DNA from: Aliishimia ponticola
Lineage (GTDB): Bacteria > Pseudomonadota > Alphaproteobacteria > Rhodobacterales > Rhodobacteraceae
Length of the DNA: 64,000 nt
Direction of reading: 5' to 3'
Assembly: GCF_004803475.1 (NCBI RefSeq)
Contig: NZ_SRKY01000001.1
Coordinates: 248,001 to 312,000, forward strand
Both the position numbers and the translations under genes were made by a program. This document shows, piece after piece, positions 58,634 through 64,000 of the stretch. Positions within the stretch are counted from its first letter, which is position 1. Every line of letters begins with the position of its first letter. Below the pieces are notes generated by a model, which saw only the letters and a list, made by a program, of their open reading frames with translations, had not been told where the DNA came from and did not search any database.

Positions 58634-59383
58634 ATGACCGACATCCTTCACAGCCGCCTGCCCGAAGACATGCACCAGCCGCGCCCCTTGCCGGGAATCC
58701 GCCCGGTTGAGGGCCTTTGGCTGCGGCGGGACGAAGCCTATGCCGGGCAGATGGCCCTGCGCGAAACGCTGTTGGCCACGCGGCCCGAGGATGTTCTGTG
58801 GCAGGACGACGACCCGGCGACAGAAGCGGCCGCGCAAGAATTGCTGGCCCATGTGACGACGCTTTTGCCAGAGCTGGGATATGACGTGTCGGGCGATACG
58901 GTGCTGTGCCCCGATGGGCGGCGCGTGGCGCGGCGCGGCCCCGCGTTGAGGATTCTGGCCCGCTTGCTGCAATGCGATCTGTGCCTGCTGGACAAAGCCG
59001 GGGCGGAACACGTCCTGAAAGGCGCGGCGCTGTGCTTTCCGGCAAGCTGGACCCTGGCTGAAAAGGCCGGTCGCCCGCTTGTCGCGATCCACAGCCCGGT
59101 CGAAGAATATGACGCAACCCTGGCCGCACGGGTGCAGCGGCTGTTCGACGGCGTGCAACCGGGCCGCCCGATCTGGCGGTTCAACCAGCTTTGGTACGCG
59201 GACCCGGCGTTACATCAGCCGCGCCGCGCCGGGGCCGAGCGCGACAAGACCGCGCCGGATGCCCGCAGCTTTCTGCGCTGCGAGCGCCAGACCATCCTGC
59301 GCCTGCCGCAAACCCGGTGGGCCGTCTTCGCAATCCACACCTATGTGCTGCACAAAGACGACGCACCGGCAGCGTTCACCTGA
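58634..59383 (+). CDS. Haem-dependent oxidative N-demethylase-family (DUF3445) protein
   Basis: 249 residues. LQCDLCLLDK, the AALCFPASWTLAEKAGRPLVAIHSPVEEYDATLAARVQRLFDG region and the RCERQTILRLPQTRWAVFAIHTY block identify PF11927 (DUF3445). Members bind haem and remove methyl groups from small amines such as dimethylamine in some bacteria. The chain is shorter than the characterised subunits and no reductase or ferredoxin gene follows. A role in methylated-amine use, near dddP, is plausible but unproven. Confidence 0.75.
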   Translation: MTDILHSRLPEDMHQPRPLPGIRPVEGLWLRRDEAYAGQMALRETLLATRPEDVLWQDDDPATEAAAQELLAHVTTLLPELGYDVSGDTVLCPDGRRVARRGPALRILARLLQCDLCLLDKAGAEHVLKGAALCFPASWTLAEKAGRPLVAIHSPVEEYDATLAARVQRLFDGVQPGRPIWRFNQLWYADPALHQPRRAGAERDKTAPDARSFLRCERQTILRLPQTRWAVFAIHTYVLHKDDAPAAFT

Positions 59384-59508
59384 CCTGACGAACAGCGAAA
59401 TACCGGCGCGGGGCTGGGGTACGGAAGTCATGCCCCGCGCCGGGAACACCCGAGCCGCACGGCCAAGCGCCGGGGCAGGGGTAACCTATCTGTTGGAAAA
59501 GCTGCTGA

Positions 59509-60372
59509 TTACAGGCCGAGCGCCGCGAAAGCCTGCGCCAGAACACCCGATTGGTAGAGACCAAGGATAATCACGGTCAGTACCAGCGCCTGAACGCTCA
59601 ACCACACGTCGGACCCTTTGACGAGGTTGATGACCGCCAGCGACGCGCCCGCCGGTGGCATCAGCGCCGCCGTGACCCCGGTCAGCGCCCAGCTGCAAAG
59701 CCGTACGGGCAAAGCTTCGGATTTGCGCGTGCCCGTCTGGTCGTCCTGCGGCATTTCAAGCTGTTGATAAAGCGCAACCTTCTCAGCCGTTTCGGCGGAG
59801 GTTTCGCCGTGCAGGGGGACCACATTCACAGTGCCGTCGATTGCCGCGAAGCGGGCCCTGTTGGGGGCATCCCAAGGGCGGTTCGGGTAGACCTGCACGA
59901 ATTCCTCCTGCGGCCGGGCCGTGACCTTGCCCGCACGGCGCATCGCCCGGCGCGGACGGATCGGCACCACCCGCGACACCCAACTGCGCGCGTCGATCGG
60001 CTCTTCGCTGTTTTGCCAGCGGATCGCGACCGGGTGCAGCACCGTATTCACTGCGCCAATCAGCCGGGCCAGCAGGTATTCCGCATCCTGCGACGCGGCC
60101 GGATCATTAGCCTTGAGCGCAATGATCGACATGAAAAGACTGGCCTCGTCAGAGCGCAGCATCAGGCGAAATTTCTCTGATTTCAGCGTGATTTGCAGGT
60201 TGCCGGGCTTTTCGATGGCTGTAACCGGATGGCCCAGGCCATGCATCAGACCGGCAAAGAGGTGCGACAGATAGAGAACATCCCGCACCGGCCCATTGCT
60301 CGGCATTTCAAGAACAGCGGAATACTGCGATATGGCCGGCGCACGAGACGCCTCGTTCGTGGCAAGTTCCAT
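59509..60372 (-). CDS. Uncharacterised protein with C-terminal membrane helices
   Basis: 287 residues, start by ATG 60372. The first half is a small alpha/beta domain (FRLMLRSDEASLFMSII then HPVAIRWQNSEEPID). A basic, Pro-rich linker (about 140-165) and two C-terminal hydrophobic segments (about 222-245 and 250-285) follow. The N-terminal domain's pattern, a hydrophobic strand, an acidic/Ser-rich turn and a later HxxxxxW strand, loosely resembles the first domain of the 61599-62993 gene. No family name. Confidence 0.65.
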   Translation of the reverse strand: MELATNEASRAPAISQYSAVLEMPSNGPVRDVLYLSHLFAGLMHGLGHPVTAIEKPGNLQITLKSEKFRLMLRSDEASLFMSIIALKANDPAASQDAEYLLARLIGAVNTVLHPVAIRWQNSEEPIDARSWVSRVVPIRPRRAMRRAGKVTARPQEEFVQVYPNRPWDAPNRARFAAIDGTVNVVPLHGETSAETAEKVALYQQLEMPQDDQTGTRKSEALPVRLCSWALTGVTAALMPPAGASLAVINLVKGSDVWLSVQALVLTVIILGLYQSGVLAQAFAALGL

Positions 60373-60699
60373 TCTGTTCCCCCAGAAAACTTACGTTCTA
60401 TAAATTGCGGCGGAAATATGCCGGACCATGTTTTTGTTGGGGTCCGAATGTGGCGAAAATGAGGCATCTAGGCCCGGATCAGGCAATAGACTGTTTCCAG
60501 AAACCGATCCCGCGAAACGGGAAATCCGCCCGGATTTGACCGAGCGGATTTGAAATTTTTCTTTATTTCAAGGCTTTAGTCGGTGACGGTCCGGCGCGAT
60601 ACGCGTTTGACGTGTGGCCGTTGCGCGGGCCTGTCCGTTGTTGCCCCCGCGCCGTGGTTTCGCCTTATTTCAGCCGCCTCAACCCCCGGTTTTATTGGC
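60373..60699. other. 327-base intergenic gap between the membrane protein and mltB genes
   Basis: Both flanking genes are on the minus strand. No gene is visible, but 60508-60564 holds a plus-strand hairpin array with a T run, listed separately. A 60-codon, arginine-rich minus-strand open frame (60576-60758) is most likely chance. Nothing convincing between 60566 and 60699. Confidence 0.6.
60508..60564 (+). terminator. Plus-strand hairpins with alternative stems and T run
   Basis: Hairpin 1: TCCCG 60508-60512 with CGGGA 60518-60522. Hairpin 2: AAATCCGC 60522-60529 with GCGGATTT 60544-60551, followed by TTTTT-C-TTT. AAATCCG can alternatively pair with a first CGGATTT at 60531-60537, so two stems compete. 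No plus-strand gene lies upstream, hinting at a small RNA. Confidence 0.5.
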
Positions 60700-61524
60700 C
60701 TAGCCGTCGATCTTCGCCGCCGAGAGCGCAATCGCCTGCTGATAGACCGTGGCCGCATTCCATTCGTTCAGCACGCGGAAATTCGGCTGCCCTTGTTGGT
60801 AGCCTTTGCCGGGCTTCCAGCCCTTGCCGCGCAGGAAGTTGGCGGTGGAGGCCATGGCGTCGGCCTCATTGTAAAGGTCCACGCGCCCGTCGCCATTGGC
60901 ATCGACGCCATATTGCAGCGCGTTGCCCGGCAGGAATTGCGTATGGCCCAGCTCGCCATGCTTGGCGCCGCGCGTGTTGCCCGTAATGCTGCCGCGATCG
61001 ACCATTTTCAGCGCCGCAATCGCATGGGGGGTGAAGAAGGCGCTGCGGCGGCAGTCATAAGCAACGGTCAGGATCGAGGACACCACCGGCGTGTTGCCCA
61101 TGTTGCGGCCAAAGCCGGTTTCCATGCCGTGAATCGCCAGCAAAATCCCTGCAGGCACGCCGTAGGAGCGTTCCAGAGAGGCGTAGAAATTCGCGTTGCG
61201 GGCCTTGCGCTTGCGGGCTGTGGCCGCGAACCCGTCAAGAGAGCCAAGGCGAATGCGAATGAAATCGTTCAGCGCGTAGCGCACGCCTTTCTGGTTCCGG
61301 TCGGCCTTGATCGTCGCGGTGGAATAGGTGGCGGCGGCTAGCGCCTCCAACCCGCGCTTCTTGACGCCGGCCTTCTTGGCCTCGCTGGCGAAGGCGGCTT
61401 TCCAGGCGTTGAAGCCGCTGCCGTCATTGCCGCAGGTCGCGGCGAGCGCGCCGCTGGGCAGGGCGGTCAGCAGCAGAAGGGAGGTAGCGGCGCTGCGCAG
61501 TGTGCGGAACGAGGGAAGGGGCAT
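60700..61524 (-). CDS. mltB: Membrane-bound-lytic-transglycosylase-B-like (SLT_2) murein transglycosylase
   Basis: 274 residues with a signal peptide (about 1-28). Catalytic glutamate in METGFGRNMGNTPVVSS (near residue 121), later GELGHTQFLPGNALQYGVDANGDGRVDLYN and FLRGKGWKPGKGY: all hallmarks of MltB-type enzymes that cleave the glycan chain of peptidoglycan, forming anhydromuramic ends. No lipobox, so probably soluble in the periplasm. Confidence 0.9.
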   Translation of the reverse strand: MPLPSFRTLRSAATSLLLLTALPSGALAATCGNDGSGFNAWKAAFASEAKKAGVKKRGLEALAAATYSTATIKADRNQKGVRYALNDFIRIRLGSLDGFAATARKRKARNANFYASLERSYGVPAGILLAIHGMETGFGRNMGNTPVVSSILTVAYDCRRSAFFTPHAIAALKMVDRGSITGNTRGAKHGELGHTQFLPGNALQYGVDANGDGRVDLYNEADAMASTANFLRGKGWKPGKGYQQGQPNFRVLNEWNAATVYQQAIALSAAKIDG

Positions 61525-61598
61525 GGCAATAGCTCTCTGAAAACCGTGTCTGGGCGAGAGTTAACCATCCCAGCAGGGACAGGCCAAGGACGTTCTGA

Positions 61599-62993
61599 TC
61601 AGGGCGTATCGAAAAGTGGCAACAATTGCGTGTCTGCAAACAGCCGCAAGTCCCCGGCCAGCTGCGCCATGACGACCGGTGCGGGCGCGCCGGTGGTGTC
61701 GAAACCGCCGGTGAAATCGGCATAAGGATTGGCCCAGAAGGTCACGGCAAGAACCGTGGCGATGCTGGCGATCTTCAGTTTCGTGTCGAAGGATACGGCG
61801 CGCATCAGCCGCGACATCAGACCCGGACGCGGCGCGGGCTGCGCCATGTCGTTCCATTCGTCTTCGGGCTGCGGCGGCAAGGGCGCTTCGACCGGGGCCA
61901 TCAGCGGCTCCGGCTCCGCCGGGGCGGCGGCGGCTTTGACGCGGCGCGGGGTGGGCGCGGCCATATCCACCATGTCAGACGGTGTCTGCGGGGCGGGATG
62001 CGGCATGGCGGGGGCTTGCGCGGCGGGGACCGTCGCTGGGGCTTCGGCGGCGACAAAGGACGGCAGGCCGGACGTGGCAGGCTGCGCTGGAACCTCTGGC
62101 ACCGGTGCGGGCACCGCACGCGGTTTGTCATGGCCGCGATCTTTCCAAAGCGACAAGACGAACCGGCCAAGGGGCGCGTCAGGTGTCGCGGGCTCTTCGC
62201 GGACATAGAAAGTCAGCTTGGCGCTGGGTTTCAACACGCGGCCATGTTCCAGTGCCAGTTTGCCCCGCGCCCGCGCCGCCATGAGCGAGTCCAGCAGTGT
62301 CACCGCCGTGGCCAGCGGAACAGAAACCGGCAACCCTTCGAGGCTGATCGCAGGCGCGCCCAGATGTTCGGGGTTGCGCAGATTGAGGCTGTACCCGTCA
62401 TTGCCGTTCGGGCCTTGTTCGGGCAGGCCGGGAACCGGATGGCGCAACAGCTTGTCCGGGGTATCGCCCGCCGCTGTCAGCTCATCGGGGCAGAACATCC
62501 GTTCAGAGGGGCCGAAATACATCGCCAGAAACCCGGGATTTTCGGCGATAAAGCGGGTGGTCCAATGCAGCGCCTGCATCTTGAGGGCGGCATCGCAAAT
62601 CTTGGCCTCGCCGAATTCCTGCATGATCACGCGCGCTTCGGGCGGCAAGGGCGCGTTGCCGTCGCCCACCTCGACGCGGACATGCGCGGTATGGCTTTGG
62701 GCGGCCTGCACGTAATCAAAGCGGCGGATCGCCGTGATCGGTGCAATGGCAGAGGCGTCGATCGCGGGCCGCGTGTCTTTCTCTTCGGAGAAGGCGACCA
62801 TGATATGGAATTTCTCGCAGGCCAGCAGCCACCAATCGGCGTGGCTGAGGGGGCTGACGCTCAGATGGCAGCCGTCCTGACCGGCGAGCCGCGTGTTCAG
62901 TTCAGTCAGCAGCGCGCCGATATCCGGGGTGGGGCGTGTATAAAACAGCGCCGACGCTTCAACGTTGTAAATTGCATCCACGATATCGAGCAT
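61599..62993 (-). CDS. Uncharacterised protein with C-terminal membrane anchor
   Basis: 464 residues from ATG 62993 (GGGAG seven bases upstream). N-terminal 290-residue globular part (HADWWLLACEKFHIMVAFSE; HLGAPAISLEGLPVSVPLATAVTLLDSLMAARARGKL); a Pro/Ala-rich linker of about 90 residues (300-390); one helix near residue 412-430 (IASIATVLAVTFWA) and a short outside tail. Uncharacterised; the layout parallels the gene at 59509. Confidence 0.65.
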   Translation of the reverse strand: MLDIVDAIYNVEASALFYTRPTPDIGALLTELNTRLAGQDGCHLSVSPLSHADWWLLACEKFHIMVAFSEEKDTRPAIDASAIAPITAIRRFDYVQAAQSHTAHVRVEVGDGNAPLPPEARVIMQEFGEAKICDAALKMQALHWTTRFIAENPGFLAMYFGPSERMFCPDELTAAGDTPDKLLRHPVPGLPEQGPNGNDGYSLNLRNPEHLGAPAISLEGLPVSVPLATAVTLLDSLMAARARGKLALEHGRVLKPSAKLTFYVREEPATPDAPLGRFVLSLWKDRGHDKPRAVPAPVPEVPAQPATSGLPSFVAAEAPATVPAAQAPAMPHPAPQTPSDMVDMAAPTPRRVKAAAAPAEPEPLMAPVEAPLPPQPEDEWNDMAQPAPRPGLMSRLMRAVSFDTKLKIASIATVLAVTFWANPYADFTGGFDTTGAPAPVVMAQLAGDLRLFADTQLLPLFDTP

Positions 62994-63177
62994 AGCATGA
63001 CTCCCGTTCTGTCTTGCTTGTCGGGGGCAATTCAGGCGCATCTATGACCGTGCGGCGACGTGGTTGGGTCAATTCGCGGATAATTTGAGGCGAAACGGGC
63101 AGATCGCCGGGATCGGGATGCGCCCGAAAACCGAGCGGCCCAAGGGGGCGCAGCGGGGCAGGCGGCCGGGACAGCGC

Positions 63178-63597
63178 TTAGTTGTTCAGGATAAACCGCC
63201 CTGTGTCGGACAGTTTGGATGTGCCGTCCTTGTTGAGATATCGGCTTTCCAGCGGCACTGACTGGCTTTCGTTCCAGCGGTCATCGCCCACCGTGGATTT
63301 CGCGATGAATTCGAGCGGGTTGAACCCTTTGCCGCCCGTGATCCCCTCTGCGATGGCGGCGCGAATGCCGGGCGTTCCGCGTTCCAAATGGGCCAACGTC
63401 AAGTGGGCCGCCAGCCCGATCAGCGCCAACCCGGCGGTGATGGACAGCAGAACCATCCATGGGCGGCGCGGTTTGAGCGCAGGACCGTCATCAGCGCTTC
63501 GCGGCGCGTGCGGGGCCGGACCATCCGGGGCGGCCGGCATCTGCTGCTGCGCCGCAATCCGGGCGAGCCGTTCCGCAAATTCGTCCTTTCCGGACAT
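63178..63597 (-). CDS. Small single-helix membrane protein, unknown function
   Basis: 139 residues from ATG 63597 (AGGAG eight bases upstream). Cytoplasmic N-terminus with QQQMPAAPDGPAPHAP, one helix (about 47-68, WMVLLSITAGLALIGLAAHL) and a soluble tail of about 70 residues ending RFILNN. No domain recognised. It lies between glnA and the gene at 61599. Confidence 0.6.
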   Translation of the reverse strand: MSGKDEFAERLARIAAQQQMPAAPDGPAPHAPRSADDGPALKPRRPWMVLLSITAGLALIGLAAHLTLAHLERGTPGIRAAIAEGITGGKGFNPLEFIAKSTVGDDRWNESQSVPLESRYLNKDGTSKLSDTGRFILNN

Positions 63598-63758
63598 CGC
63601 AAGTCTCCTGATTGGCGCCGTTGTGATACGGGGCAGGATACCGGGGCAATCGGGCAGAGATGCGGCAATGCTTGGGTCAAGACGTGGTGACGCGGGCGGT
63701 GTTTGCCCAGACCGGCCCGCCCCGCAGAACGATACGCGGACCGGTGCGTGGCAACGAA

Positions 63759-63785
63759 AAAGGGCGCCCGTCACAGGCGCCCTTT
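63759..63785 (-). terminator. Rho-independent terminator after glnA
   Basis: Ten-base stem (AAAGGGCGCC with GGCGCCCTTT) and a seven-base loop; on the minus strand it is followed by more Ts. Begins 22 bases after the glnA stop. Confidence 0.8.
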
Positions 63786-63806
63786 CGTGATTTTATCAAA
63801 CCAGCC

Positions 63807-64000
63807 TTAGCAGCTGTAGTACATGCCGTACTCAACCGGGTGCGGCGTGTGTTCGTAGGTTTCGATCTCTTCCATCTTCAGGTCGATATAGCCGTCGATC
63901 TGGTCTTTGGTGAACACGTCACCGGCCAGAAGGAAGTCCATGTCGGCTTGCAGTTCTTCCAGCGCTTCGCGCAGGGAACCGCAGACGGTCGGGATGTCTG
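63807..64000 (-). CDS. glnA: Type I glutamine synthetase, C-terminal part only
   Basis: The last 63 residues of GlnA are encoded before the edge of the window, ending ETYEHTPHPVEYGMYYSC. The block LEELQADMDFLLAGDVFTKD is typical of the GSI C-terminus. The adenylylation-site tyrosine and the active site lie outside the window. Terminator hairpin downstream at 63759-63785. Confidence 0.93.
   Translation of the reverse strand, partial: DIPTVCGSLREALEELQADMDFLLAGDVFTKDQIDGYIDLKMEEIETYEHTPHPVEYGMYYSC

Noticed and set aside
58474-58644. 57-codon N-terminal extension of dddP
   Set aside because: DddP homologues begin at MNQHY; extension residues are arginine-rich and overlap the divergent promoter gap.
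60576-60758. 60-codon basic open frame in the 60.4-60.7 kb gap
   Set aside because: Arg-rich composition typical of an unused frame in GC-rich DNA, no ribosome site, and it overlaps the end of mltB.

Overview
The window is one 64 kb stretch of high-GC, densely coding chromosome from a marine-type alphaproteobacterium, most likely Rhodobacterales (Roseobacter group). Evidence: a recognisable DMSP lyase DddP with all six metal ligands, a four-subunit sarcosine oxidase operon, a VPLPA-CTERM protein, DUF1289, DUF6314 and DUF6455 proteins, a divided ccm gene set and the familiar small-gene order around purB. I see no rRNA, tRNA, CRISPR array, prophage, transposase or plasmid gene. Most of the window is core genome; the accessory flavour is limited to single genes.

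Layout. 1-1.5 kb: end of a polyamine ABC transporter operon (permease, PotD). 1.6-4.2 kb: divergent zinc alcohol dehydrogenase and succinate-semialdehyde-type aldehyde dehydrogenase. 4.4-8 kb: dusA, a VPLPA-CTERM secreted protein, a TauE/SafE exporter coupled to a PhyH-like dioxygenase. 7.9-9.9 kb (minus): ccmI, ruvX (TTG start), DUF1289. 10-16.2 kb: soxB, two small related membrane proteins, soxD, soxA, soxG. 16.3-17.2 kb: a tandem pair of related secreted proteins, the second lacking an ATG. 17.3-23.2 kb: sodB, LOG-type hydrolase, LysM protein, Atm1-type ABC exporter, CBS protein, DUF302 protein. 23.3-28.4 kb (minus): RND pump and adaptor. 28.6-32.2 kb: TPR protein, BamB and Der. 32.2-38.9 kb: membrane protein, DUF2235 hydrolase, bactofilin-like membrane protein, TPR protein, serS, trypsin-like protease. 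39.2-46 kb: yajC, a secD-secF fusion, TauE/SafE, Mth938-like protein, then ccmA-B-C-D-G. 46-49.6 kb: SDR and aconitase. 49.9-55.7 kb: DUF1223 protein, EamA transporter, fliG standing alone, TPR protein, Cys-WD-Cys mini-protein, purB, DUF6314, DUF6455. 55.8-59.4 kb: hydrolase-OsmC fusion, dddP, and divergent haem N-demethylase-family gene. 59.5-64 kb: two uncharacterised membrane-anchored proteins around a lytic transglycosylase, a small membrane protein, and the 3' end of glnA.

How it fits together. Three parts handle methylated or nitrogenous marine solutes: polyamine uptake (PotCD) beside an aldehyde dehydrogenase that could act downstream, sarcosine oxidation (SoxBDAG), and DMSP cleavage (DddP) beside a possible N-demethylase. 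A second theme is cell-envelope biogenesis: SecDF-YajC, BamB, cytochrome c maturation (ccmI at 9 kb, ccmABCDG at 43-46 kb), LysM and MltB. The most interesting loose ends are the two WGFGD membrane proteins inside the sox operon, the ACG-start secreted paralogue, the C-x5-WD-x5-C module shared by two neighbours of purB, and a plus-strand terminator with alternative stems in the 60.4-60.7 kb gap.
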